Source: Pseudomonadota bacterium
GTDB taxonomy: Bacteria; Pseudomonadota; Gammaproteobacteria; Burkholderiales; Burkholderiaceae_C
Direction of reading: 5' to 3'
Assembly: GCA_021816585.1 (NCBI GenBank)
Contig: JAKAXL010000010.1
Location: 1 to 64,000 of the forward strand
Length of the DNA: 64,000 nucleotides
The position numbers were made by a program, and so were the translations under genes. Shown piece by piece: positions 10,038 to 18,096 of this stretch. The notes beneath the pieces were generated by a model. It was given only the letters and a program-made list of their open reading frames with translations. It did not search any database and was not told the origin of the DNA. How positions within the stretch are numbered: position 1 is the stretch's first letter; each line of letters starts with the position of its first letter.

Positions 10038-11309
10038 ATGCGCACGACGACACGCGGTCTGCTGCCCCTGGGGATGGCCATGCTGCTGAGCCTGGCGCTC
10101 GGCGCCTGCGGCGGTGGCGGCGGTGGCGGCGGTTCGGGGGCGTCGAGCACCGGCCAGGCGGCGGGACCGGCGACCACCGGAAACACCGCGATCGCGCCGA
10201 GCGTCTCCGCCAACCAGGTCGTGGTGGCGGCACAGGCCTCGGGCTTCCACGCGGTCAACCGGCCCTATGTCAGCGTCACCCTGTGCGCGCCCGGCACGTC
10301 GACCTGCCAGACCGTGAACGACGTCATCGTCGACACCGGGTCGTCGGGCCTGCGCATCTATGCCAGTGCGCTTTCGTCGACGCTGCTGTCCGCGCTGCCG
10401 GTGCAGCTGCAGGGCGGACAGCCGGTCAACGAGTGCGCCATGTTCGCCGGGGGCAACACCTGGGGCAGCGTGCGCGAGGCCGATATCCGCATGGCCGGCG
10501 AAGTGGCGCCGGCGGCGCCGATGCAGGTGGTCGCGGACGGTCTCAGCCCGGTGCCCGCGGGGTGCTCGGGAAGCGGGACCATGCTGACATCGACCTCGGA
10601 CATCGCCGGCAACGGCCTCATCGGAATCGACACCCTGACCAAGGACTGCGGGAGCTACTGCGCGCAGAACTCCGCCAACGGCTACTACTACGCCGGCAAT
10701 TCCGGGGTCGCCGTCGCCACGGCTTCGCAGGTCGGCAATCCGGTCGCGCTGTTCGGCGCCGACAACAACGGGGTGGTGCTGCGCCTGCCGGCCATCGGCG
10801 CGGGTGGAGCCGCGTCGGCGAGCGGAACCCTGACCTTCGGCATCGACACGCAAGGCGACAACATGCTGTCGCAGCTCGGGCTCGGCTTCTACACCACGTC
10901 GGCGAACCAGCTGATGGCGAACTTCAACGGTGCGAGCGCATTGCCGACGATCCTGGATACCGGCTCCGCGGCCTACTATTTCGACGATCCCGCGATCGCG
11001 CAATGCTCAGCCGGACCCGCCCCGTCGACCATGTTCTGCCCCGGGGGAACGCTGGCGCTGAGCGCGCAGGTGGCGGGCTACAACGGCACGCAGTCGACGC
11101 TGAGCTTCGACGTCGCGAACGCCGACGCGCTGCTCGGCCAGTCGCCGACGATGTACGAGTTCAACGACCTCGGGCAGTCGAGCGCCTCGTATGCCGCGTT
11201 GGGGGGCATGCTCGATCTCGGGCTGCCCTTCTTCTTCGGGCGCGATGTCGCCATCGTGTTCGACGGGGCGCGGACCCTGGAGGGCAGCGGCCCGGCGATC
11301 GCCTTCTGA
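10038..11309 (+). CDS. DUF3443 family lipoprotein with two pepsin-like DTG motifs
   Basis: 423 residues. The N-terminus is a lipoprotein signal (LSLALGAC, lipidated Cys near residue 24) followed by a Gly/Ser-rich linker. Two Asp-Thr-Gly triads are seen: VIVDTGSSGLRI (Asp99) and TILDTGSAAYYF (Asp307), 208 residues apart. This is the arrangement of bilobal pepsin-like aspartic proteases, where each lobe gives one catalytic Asp. Four Cys in the central part could form disulfides. The family is catalogued as unknown function; a secreted protease or a protease-fold binding protein is my inference. It is probably co-transcribed with the DUF2844 gene 12 nt upstream. Confidence 0.82.
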   Translation: MRTTTRGLLPLGMAMLLSLALGACGGGGGGGGSGASSTGQAAGPATTGNTAIAPSVSANQVVVAAQASGFHAVNRPYVSVTLCAPGTSTCQTVNDVIVDTGSSGLRIYASALSSTLLSALPVQLQGGQPVNECAMFAGGNTWGSVREADIRMAGEVAPAAPMQVVADGLSPVPAGCSGSGTMLTSTSDIAGNGLIGIDTLTKDCGSYCAQNSANGYYYAGNSGVAVATASQVGNPVALFGADNNGVVLRLPAIGAGGAASASGTLTFGIDTQGDNMLSQLGLGFYTTSANQLMANFNGASALPTILDTGSAAYYFDDPAIAQCSAGPAPSTMFCPGGTLALSAQVAGYNGTQSTLSFDVANADALLGQSPTMYEFNDLGQSSASYAALGGMLDLGLPFFFGRDVAIVFDGARTLEGSGPAIAF

Positions 11310-11316
11310 GCGATGA

Positions 11317-11913
11317 TCATCCGCCGAAGCTGCAGCCGCCGCGCGGCGTGATCGAGCCGGCGCCGGGCAACAGGCGCAGCAGCCGGCTGTGCTCGACCCC
11401 GCGCAGCAGGGTCGGGGCAGCCTGGCCCCGCTCGCAGATCATCAGGCTGGGAGTCAGGACTTCCCCGCTGGATTCGAGCAGGCGCAGGTTGCGCTCCAGC
11501 GCGGTCGCAGTGGCGGGCTTCACGGCGGCCGGCGGATAGCCGCCTTCCTCGCTGCCGACGTCGAAGCCGGACTCGTTGTCCTGCCAGGCCCGGGCAGGAT
11601 CGGGGGCCTGCAGGATGGCTGCCGCGCGTGCCTTGCTGTCGGGCTTGAGAAAGGCCACCGGAACGACACGGATACGCAGCCTGCCTTGCGCCAGCAGCGC
11701 TTGCGTGTCGGTGCTGAACAGGTGGCAGAAGCGGCAGTTGGGGTCCTCGAAAGCCACGATCAACGGTCCCGCGCGGCCCAGCGTGAAACCCGCCGCATGC
11801 ATCGCACCGCGCGCCAGCGCGGCGCCTTGCACCGGGGTTGCGGCCTGGCCGGGCGTGGCCAGCAGGGTGCCCCCCAGCAGCAGGGCGGCGAATGCAGCGC
11901 GGATTGGGTTCAT
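11317..11913 (-). CDS. DsbG/DsbC-like periplasmic thiol-disulfide protein
   Basis: 198 residues: a signal peptide (MNPIRAAFAALLLGGTLLATPGQA) and a thioredoxin fold with the redox motif CRFC in AFEDPNCRFCHLF and a likely cis-Pro loop in EVLTPSLMI. It resembles the catalytic domain of DsbG/DsbC and lacks their dimerisation domain. Such proteins isomerise or reduce disulfides or sulfenylated cysteines in the periplasm. Its ATG overlaps the stop of the large c-di-GMP enzyme upstream (ATGA), so the two are translationally coupled. A paralogue lies at 62554-63168, with a shared KAAAILQAPD segment. Confidence 0.85.
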   Translation of the reverse strand: MNPIRAAFAALLLGGTLLATPGQAATPVQGAALARGAMHAAGFTLGRAGPLIVAFEDPNCRFCHLFSTDTQALLAQGRLRIRVVPVAFLKPDSKARAAAILQAPDPARAWQDNESGFDVGSEEGGYPPAAVKPATATALERNLRLLESSGEVLTPSLMICERGQAAPTLLRGVEHSRLLRLLPGAGSITPRGGCSFGG

Positions 11914-14900
11914 GACGGGGACTCGCAGGCGCGCGCGACTTGCGCAGCCATCCATTGCAGCATGGATTCGGTGGCCTCGGCGACCTGCGCGGCGTCGCCG
12001 TCGTGAATGCGCTCGTGCCAGCCCAGCACCCGCGTGTCGTCGACCCCGTGCTCCTGCAGGAAGCGGGTCAACGGGCATTGCTCGATCGGGCAGGCGGGGT
12101 GCAGGCGCAGCGGGTCGCGCGCGTTCGCCCAGAAATGCGCCAGCGCGCCGGGCCAGGTGCGCAGCGGCTGGTTCCCGCCGGCGGCGAGCAGCGGTCGGCG
12201 GCGGGCCCACTCCAGGAATTCGGCGGCGGGCATCGGCCGCGACAGGGCAAACCCCTGGCCCAGCCGCGCGCCGAGCTGTTGCGCAACCTCGACGTAGGCC
12301 TCGTCCTGCAGGCCCTCGATCACCGTGTGGGGGGCGAACTCCTGGCCGAGGTGCACCAGCGAAGCCAGCAGCCGGATGGTGCGCACCGGATCCTTCGGCA
12401 GGCCGCGGATCAGTCCCTGGTCGACCTTCACGGTGTCGATGGGCAGCGAGGCCAGGCGGGTCACGCTGCTGTAGCCGGAGCCGAGGTCGTCGAGCGCCAG
12501 GCGCACGCCCAGCGCGTCGATGGCACGGATGGCCTCGTCGCTGCGCGCCTCGTCGATGCCGTCGGTCTCCAGGACTTCCAGCGTGAGGTGCCCGGCATCG
12601 ACGCCGGCCTTGCGCAGCGCCTCCTCGATCCACGACGCGCATTGCGCGTGCATCAGCGTGGGCGGCGGCAGGTTGACGGCCACGTCCACCTGCAATCCCG
12701 CGTCGCGCCAGCCGCGCAGGAAATCCAGGGTCTGCGCCAGCCCGTGGCGGAACAGGGCGTGCAGCTCCTGCTCGCCGAAGGCCGGCAGGAACTGCGCCGG
12801 GTTGTAGATCGTGCCGTCGCCGGCCTGCAGGCGCGCCAGCGCCTCGGCCCGCGGGATCGCGCCGCTGCGAAGGTCGACGATGGGCTGCACCCACATGCGC
12901 AGCCCATCGCCATACAGCAGCTCGCGAAACAGGCGCACCTGCTCGGCGTCGATCGGGCGATGATTGCGCGCGGTCGCCGTGAACTGCGCCTCGATGCGCG
13001 CGTGCAGCAGTCCCAGCCACGAGCGCGCCCAGTCGGACGAGAACTGGTGCGCGAACGCGCCGAACAGCATCAGCACGCTGTCGGTGTTCGCGCCGTTGAG
13101 GATCGGGATGGTCGCGGCACTGCGCCAGCCGAACTCGTGCGCCAGCTCATGCCAGGGCCGCAGGCGTTCGTCGAGCCGGTAGGCGTCGACCACCTGCACG
13201 TCGCGCATGAACCACGCCATCGCCAGCGGCCCGCGTCCGAGGCCGCGCGAGGGATTCAGGTTGGGGTACAGGTTGCGTGTGCGCAGCAGATCGGCCAGCC
13301 GCTCGAACCCCTCGCCCGCGCCGGCTTCCTCGCGCAGCACGCCATGTTCATCGGGACGGAATACGATGGCGTGGCGGATTCCGGGAAGCTCGACCAGCGC
13401 CGCCAGCGCGTCGGGAAGCACGTCGACCCAGCGCGCACGCTCGCGCAGCGGCGTGCGCAACAGTGCGAAGTAGCGCGCCGTGAGCTGCTCCATCGACGCC
13501 AGCTGGGTCTGCACGTCCAGGCGCAGGCGCGCCGTCGCCACGCGCAGCACGCGATAGCGCTGGCGCGACGGGATCAGCGCATTTTCCAGCTGCGCGCGCA
13601 GCAAGTCCTCGTACAGCGCGAAGGCGGATTCCATGCGCGCGCTGGCCACCCCGACGAGCGCGTGGATGCGTCCCAGGCGCTGTGCGTTGGCCTCCAGCGC
13701 TTCGCGGGTCGTCGCGGAGCCGAGCAGGAACAGCAGGTGCGAGGCCTGGGTGCCTTTCAAGGCCTCGAGCTCCTCCGCGCTCAGGCAACGCAGGATGCGC
13801 GCCTGCTCCTGCTCCTGCGCCAGGTCCTCGTAGAACGCCACGCTGAAGCTGCGCGCGACGTCGTCCAGCATCCGCGGGTCCAGCGCCTCCAGCAGCGTGC
13901 GCGAGTCGGCGCCGAAACTGTCGATCGCGAGTTCGCGGCTGGATTCCCCGACCTGGTCGGTCGCGCCGGTGCCGATGCGCCACCAGCGGGTGCGGTCCAG
14001 CTTGTGCGTCTTGCCGGAATACATCGCCGCATCCGCCACGCGCAGCAGGGTGTCGGCCTCGCGAGCATCCTGGGGGCAAAGCGCCAGCCCCATGGTCATT
14101 CCGACCTCCGCGCGGCGGCCGTCGCCGAGGTCGAAGGGCGTCTCCACCGCGGTGTGCAGGCGCTCCAGCGCGGTGCCCAGCACCAGCACGACGTGGTCGG
14201 GATCGAGGTCCTCGGACACGATGACGAATTCGTCGCCGCCGAGCCGCGCCAGGAAGTCGGTCTTGCGCAGGCGCAGTCGCAGCGCCTGCGCGACCTTCTG
14301 CAGCAGCACGTCGCCGACGGCGTGCCCGTAGCGATCGTTGACCGGCTTGAAGTTGTCCAGGTCCAGCATGCCCACCGCGAGCACGCTCTGGCGACGCTCG
14401 CTGCGCGCGATGGCTCCCGGCAGGAACTCGTCGAGGGCCAGGCGGTTCGGCAGCCCGGTGAGCGCATCGGTGCGCGCGCGCCGGCTCTCGGAATCCTGCA
14501 AGGCCTGCAGCGCATTCTTGCGGTCGAGTTCGTCCAGTCCGTGGCCGAGCAACGCGGCCACCTGCTCGCAGGCGCCGGCGATCGTGGAGTCGAAGAACCC
14601 CGCCTCGCGCGCCGCGATGGCGAGCACGCCCCAGGTCTCGCTGCCACGGCGCACCGGAACCGCCAGCAACGAGGCCCAGTGCGGCGCACCGGCCGTCCCG
14701 GCGACCCCGTCGCGGCGCATCGCGGCGTCCTGCGCGCGCCACGCCCGCGCGCGCCAGGCGCGCGCGATCGCATCGTGCGCGTCGTCGACATGCACGCGCA
14801 GGCGCTCCAGGTGCTCGAGGTCGATCGCGCTCTCGGCGGCCTCGCCGACGGCGCGGAACACGCCCTCGTCGTCCGGGCGCATCAGCCAGGCCGCGGTGAA

Positions 14901-16934
14901 CTGCGTACCGTCGAGCAGGCTCTGGCACAGCCGCGTGATCATGCCCGATTCGGTGGAGCCCTGCAGCAGCGAATCGGCGGCTGCCGCGAGGGCCCGGTAC
15001 ACGCCTTGCGTCTGGCGCAACTGGCGGGCCTGCTGGTGGCGCTGGGTGACGTCGATCTGGGTCCACAGGATGCGCTGGAGTCCATCGCCGAGGTCCAGGC
15101 GCACGCCGGTCATGTCGAGCACCAGCAGGCTGCCGTCGGCTCGCAGGTAGCGCAGCTCCTGCATCGAGCCCGACCCGTCGCGCAGGATCTCCTGCACGAG
15201 CTCGCCGACGCGCGCATAGTCGTCCGGGTCGGCGTAGAAGGCGCGTGCCGCGCGGCTTGCCAGTTGCCGCAGGTCCGCCGCTCCGGCCATCTGCAGCAGA
15301 CGGGCATTGGCATGCTCGAAGGTGCGCTCGGGGTAGCGCATCACGTTGACGCCCACCGTCATGTTCGACAGCAGCGCGGCGTTGATGCGCGATTGCTCGC
15401 GCTCGCGGCGTACCGAATCGAGTCGGGCGAGTCCGATGGACAGATCCGTCGCGATCTGTTCGGCGACCTTTTGCAGCGAGGCGTCGAAGCCGTCGTCGAA
15501 ACTCAGGAACAGATTGAAGATGGCCCAGATACGCCCCCCGCGCAGCAGCGGCAGCCCGGCCGTGGCCTGGATGCCGAAGTCCTCCAGGCGCGCCGCCCAC
15601 ACCAGGTGCGACGGCGCGCCGCGTACGCGGTGCGCGAACATCGGTCGCTGCTCGCGCCAGGCCTGTCCGGCCGTGCCGCGGCCGAATGGCGACTGCGCGT
15701 CGGTGTTGATGACGATGTCGTCCAGGTAGGCCACGGCAGGCCCGGCCTTTGCCAGCACGATGAAGCGGCCCGCGTCATCGGGGCGCCCCACCCACGCCAG
15801 CGCGATCCCTTGCAGCCCGACCACCAGTTCGCAGAACTTCTGCAGCAGCCCGACTTCGTCCTGCGCGGTGTCGATCAGGTGGTTGATCGACGACAGGATC
15901 CCGGTCAGGTCCGAAAGCCTGCGCAACTGGTTGCGCATCTGCCCCTGCTGTTCGGCCAGGTGGCGCGCCTGCAGGCGCGCCAGCGCGTCGAGCTGCGCGG
16001 CCTGCTCCCGCAGGCGCAGCAGCGCGGCCTTGTGCGCATGCTGCAACGACGATGCGAGCAGTACCGCGCCGCCGACGGCGAGCAGGAAGAACTCGAGCGC
16101 GACGATGGTCTGCGCCGAACTCGCCATGGCGACGATCGGCAGGCCCAGCGCGGCCGATCCCGTCAACAGCACGAAGCTGAAGGCCAGCAGACCGGCCGTG
16201 ACCAGCGCGTCGAAGGCGAACACCGAGCCGAGCAGCGGGAACAGCAGCAGCCCGAGCAGTCCGGTGCGCTGCGCCGGCTCGAGTGCGTTGCCGCCGGCGG
16301 CAAGCGCCCAGATGAGCAACACCAGCGCGAAGGCCCCGGCGACCTGCGCCAGCCGCGCCGGCGGCGCCTGCGTTGCGCGATGGCTTCGTCGCTTCCACGC
16401 CAGTTGCAGCAACGGGGTCAGCATCACCACCGCGCTGGCGTCGGCGATCGCCCAGTCGACGGCCTGGCCGAGCGCGCCGGCGCGCATGCCTCCCAGCCAG
16501 ACCAGTCCGGCCACGCCGATCAGCGCGCAAAGTGCCGGTTGCAGCATGCCCATCGTCAGCAGGAATCCGGCGGTGCCGCGCGGGCTGCGCCACCAGGTCG
16601 CGGGCGAGCCGCCGATGCGCTGCAGCAAGGCACGCCCGAGCAGCGGGGCCAGGGCATTGCCCGCCGACGCGATCAGCGCCGGGCCGAGTCCGAGCCGCGA
16701 GCCGAACAGATTCGCCGCCAGCGAGCCCGCGAAAACCCCGGGCATCGCGCTGCCGCCCCAGCACAGCACCGCGAACGCCCCCAGCGCGGCAGGCGGCCAT
16801 AACGGCGAGACGCCGTGGAAAAGGTGACTCGGGAATGCTGCCAGCGCCAGGTAGCCGGCCGCCGTCGCGACGTTCAGGCGCACCCAGGCGCCCGCACGCG
16901 GCGTCGGCAGCGCCACCAACCCATCTCGGTTCAT
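11910..16934 (-). CDS. Multidomain c-di-GMP enzyme: MASE1-GAF-PAS-GAF-GGDEF-globin-GAF-EAL
   Basis: 1674 residues. An N-terminal MASE1-type membrane sensor (about 20-310, roughly 8-10 helices) leads through a coiled coil to GAF (355-510), PAS (515-640), GAF (650-800) and a GGDEF domain with intact GGDEF at 899-903 and an inhibitory RKTD site just before. A globin-like sensor follows (about 1010-1145) with a proximal-His candidate H1091 in GRIHALVGV, then another GAF (1150-1310) and an EAL domain (E1364 in AEALARL, LALDDLGSGYSS, VKVDQGLI). The last 100 residues have a Cys/His pattern (QCPLTRF, WHERIH) like a CZB zinc-binding domain. It should make and break c-di-GMP in response to heme-bound gas, redox or zinc. 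Both catalytic sites look functional; globin and CZB calls are by pattern. Confidence 0.88.
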   Translation of the reverse strand: MNRDGLVALPTPRAGAWVRLNVATAAGYLALAAFPSHLFHGVSPLWPPAALGAFAVLCWGGSAMPGVFAGSLAANLFGSRLGLGPALIASAGNALAPLLGRALLQRIGGSPATWWRSPRGTAGFLLTMGMLQPALCALIGVAGLVWLGGMRAGALGQAVDWAIADASAVVMLTPLLQLAWKRRSHRATQAPPARLAQVAGAFALVLLIWALAAGGNALEPAQRTGLLGLLLFPLLGSVFAFDALVTAGLLAFSFVLLTGSAALGLPIVAMASSAQTIVALEFFLLAVGGAVLLASSLQHAHKAALLRLREQAAQLDALARLQARHLAEQQGQMRNQLRRLSDLTGILSSINHLIDTAQDEVGLLQKFCELVVGLQGIALAWVGRPDDAGRFIVLAKAGPAVAYLDDIVINTDAQSPFGRGTAGQAWREQRPMFAHRVRGAPSHLVWAARLEDFGIQATAGLPLLRGGRIWAIFNLFLSFDDGFDASLQKVAEQIATDLSIGLARLDSVRREREQSRINAALLSNMTVGVNVMRYPERTFEHANARLLQMAGAADLRQLASRAARAFYADPDDYARVGELVQEILRDGSGSMQELRYLRADGSLLVLDMTGVRLDLGDGLQRILWTQIDVTQRHQQARQLRQTQGVYRALAAAADSLLQGSTESGMITRLCQSLLDGTQFTAAWLMRPDDEGVFRAVGEAAESAIDLEHLERLRVHVDDAHDAIARAWRARAWRAQDAAMRRDGVAGTAGAPHWASLLAVPVRRGSETWGVLAIAAREAGFFDSTIAGACEQVAALLGHGLDELDRKNALQALQDSESRRARTDALTGLPNRLALDEFLPGAIARSERRQSVLAVGMLDLDNFKPVNDRYGHAVGDVLLQKVAQALRLRLRKTDFLARLGGDEFVIVSEDLDPDHVVLVLGTALERLHTAVETPFDLGDGRRAEVGMTMGLALCPQDAREADTLLRVADAAMYSGKTHKLDRTRWWRIGTGATDQVGESSRELAIDSFGADSRTLLEALDPRMLDDVARSFSVAFYEDLAQEQEQARILRCLSAEELEALKGTQASHLLFLLGSATTREALEANAQRLGRIHALVGVASARMESAFALYEDLLRAQLENALIPSRQRYRVLRVATARLRLDVQTQLASMEQLTARYFALLRTPLRERARWVDVLPDALAALVELPGIRHAIVFRPDEHGVLREEAGAGEGFERLADLLRTRNLYPNLNPSRGLGRGPLAMAWFMRDVQVVDAYRLDERLRPWHELAHEFGWRSAATIPILNGANTDSVLMLFGAFAHQFSSDWARSWLGLLHARIEAQFTATARNHRPIDAEQVRLFRELLYGDGLRMWVQPIVDLRSGAIPRAEALARLQAGDGTIYNPAQFLPAFGEQELHALFRHGLAQTLDFLRGWRDAGLQVDVAVNLPPPTLMHAQCASWIEEALRKAGVDAGHLTLEVLETDGIDEARSDEAIRAIDALGVRLALDDLGSGYSSVTRLASLPIDTVKVDQGLIRGLPKDPVRTIRLLASLVHLGQEFAPHTVIEGLQDEAYVEVAQQLGARLGQGFALSRPMPAAEFLEWARRRPLLAAGGNQPLRTWPGALAHFWANARDPLRLHPACPIEQCPLTRFLQEHGVDDTRVLGWHERIHDGDAAQVAEATESMLQWMAAQVARACESPS

Positions 16935-16960
16935 CAGGGAATGGAGCTTCGATACAAGCG

Positions 16961-16974
16961 CGGATCGCGATCAA
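16961..16974 (-). promoter_or_regulatory. Imperfect FNR-type box upstream of the globin/c-di-GMP gene
   Basis: The minus strand reads TTGAT-CGCG-ATCCG, matching 8 of 10 defined bases of the FNR/ANR consensus TTGAT-N4-ATCAA. It lies 27-40 nt upstream of the start codon of the GGDEF/globin/EAL gene. An FNR-family gene is present at 34113-34928. A match of this quality can arise by chance, so confidence is low. Confidence 0.35.
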
Positions 16975-17097
16975 CGCATGCTAACGCCGTACGATACGCA
17001 TCCCCCACCGGATTTCTGCGGGTTTTGCCGGATCGAGTCCGAAGCCGCGCAACTTCGCGGCGCCACCAGCCCGCTACACGCGGCCGGCCGTCGGCCC

Positions 17098-17478
17098 TCA
17101 GTCGAAGGAGGGCTGCTGCGGACGAGCCACCGGGAGCCCGGCGGCGGCCCAGGCATCGAATCCACCGGCGATGGACCGCACGCGCGAGTAGCCCATCTGC
17201 TGCATCGACACCGCGGCCAGCGCGGCGCGCCCGCTGGTCTTGCAATACAGCACGATGTTCAGGTCGCGCGAGGCGAACTCGGGCGTGCTGCCGAGCTTGA
17301 ACTCCAGCAGGCCGCGGGGCACCAGCACCGCTCCCGGCAGGTGTCCGGCGGCATGTTCGTCGGCCTCGCGCACGTCGAGCAGCAGATCGGCCTCGCGCAC
17401 GGCATCGCCGGCATGCTCGATCGGGATCTCGACGATGCGGGACTTGGCTTCGGTGACGAGGTCGTGCGCGGTTTTCAT
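17098..17478 (-). CDS. Rhodanese-like domain protein
   Basis: A 126-residue single-domain sulfurtransferase. It has the rhodanese features LLLDVREADEHAAGHLPGA, the active-site loop LYCKTSGRA with catalytic Cys79, and the C-terminal GGFDAWAAAGLPV. Such proteins carry persulfide sulfur or act in thiol redox and cyanide detoxification; no specific partner is indicated here. No signal peptide, so cytoplasmic. The ATG at 17478 gives the full family length. It stands alone between the c-di-GMP enzyme and the divergent lipoprotein gene. Confidence 0.9.
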   Translation of the reverse strand: MKTAHDLVTEAKSRIVEIPIEHAGDAVREADLLLDVREADEHAAGHLPGAVLVPRGLLEFKLGSTPEFASRDLNIVLYCKTSGRAALAAVSMQQMGYSRVRSIAGGFDAWAAAGLPVARPQQPSFD

Positions 17479-17608
17479 CGGCCATCCGGAAAAGAGGGAG
17501 CGCCCGACAGCGGGCGTCAGCCGGCACCCGGCGGCAGCAGGCCGCCAAGCGTCGACGCGTCGGGCGGAATTGTAGATCGATACTTAGTCCGGTATGAGCC
17601 GACGCCGG

Positions 17609-17628
17609 CAATGCAACCCAATGCAACG
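17609..17628 (+). repeat. Two 10-bp tandem repeats upstream of the Lpp-like gene
   Basis: CAATGCAACC is followed directly by CAATGCAACG. A reverse-complement echo (GTTGCA, 17652-17657) overlaps the likely -35 of the lipoprotein gene. The arrangement could be an operator with direct and inverted half-sites; the binding factor is unknown. Confidence 0.45.
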
Positions 17629-17652
17629 CCATGCGCGGGCTGCTTCATTATG

Positions 17653-17683
17653 TTGCACTGCATCCGATTCGCTTCCCTAGACT
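17653..17683 (+). promoter_or_regulatory. Candidate promoter of the Lpp-like lipoprotein gene
   Basis: TTGCAC at 17653-17658 and TAGACT at 17678-17683 are separated by 19 nt, giving a start near 17690 and a short leader to the ATG at 17714. The ribosome-binding site is probably GGGAG at 17702-17706. The spacer is longer than ideal, so this is a best guess by eye. Confidence 0.4.
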
Positions 17684-17713
17684 GCGAAAGTCTTCAACCA
17701 CGGGAGTATTGCA

Positions 17714-18028
17714 ATGCGGAAGAACGCCATCCATTCGAGTCTTGCTGTCGTGGGAATCGCGCTCGCGGCGGCGTTGCTGGGCGGCTGTGCGTCGACCGGG
17801 GACCTGGCCAAGACCACGGCCACCGCCGACCACGCCAGCCAGCAGGCGCAGGCCGCGCAGCGCCAGGCCGCGCAGGCCTCGAAGAGCGCGGACCAGGCGA
17901 ACCAGACCGCGAACGCGGCGATGAGCAAGGCCGACCATGCGTCGTCGGTGGCCGGGCAGGCGATGAACGAGGTCGACCGCCTGAAGCAGGAGATCGACCG
18001 CATGTTCAAGAAGACGATGCAGAAGTGA
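17714..18028 (+). CDS. OprI/Lpp-like alanine-zipper lipoprotein
   Basis: 104 residues. A lipoprotein signal (ALLGGC, lipidated Cys25) is followed by an 80-residue mature chain that is one long Ala-rich coiled coil (repeats of the type ADHASQQAQAAQRQAAQ) ending in a basic tail with C-terminal Lys (TMQK). This is the plan of Braun lipoprotein and Pseudomonas OprI, which trimerise in the outer membrane and are joined to peptidoglycan through the terminal Lys by L,D-transpeptidases. Two such transpeptidase genes follow immediately. Covalent attachment is inferred from that context. A hairpin follows the stop. Confidence 0.82.
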   Translation: MRKNAIHSSLAVVGIALAAALLGGCASTGDLAKTTATADHASQQAQAAQRQAAQASKSADQANQTANAAMSKADHASSVAGQAMNEVDRLKQEIDRMFKKTMQK

Positions 18029-18037
18029 AGGTCCGCG

Positions 18038-18058
18038 GGGCCGGGCTGCGCCCGGCCC
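18038..18058 (+). terminator. Hairpin after the Lpp-like gene
   Basis: A perfect 9-bp GC stem (GGGCCGGGC with GCCCGGCCC) and a 3-nt loop start 10 nt after the stop codon. Only TT follows, so it is a terminator-like hairpin without a full T-tract. It also lies between the lipoprotein gene and the convergent L,D-transpeptidase. Confidence 0.6.
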
Positions 18059-18096
18059 GTTCCACCGCGCCTGAGGGCGACTTCGCTGCGCCGCCT

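Noticed and set aside
11317-13020. 567-residue version of the DsbG-like protein
   Set aside because: The extra N-terminal part is a shadow of the EAL gene; a clear signal peptide starts at 11913.
11940-16802. 1620-residue open frame antisense to the c-di-GMP gene
   Set aside because: The minus-strand frame has full GGDEF, globin and EAL motifs; the plus frame is Arg/Gln-rich without domains, a GC-driven shadow.
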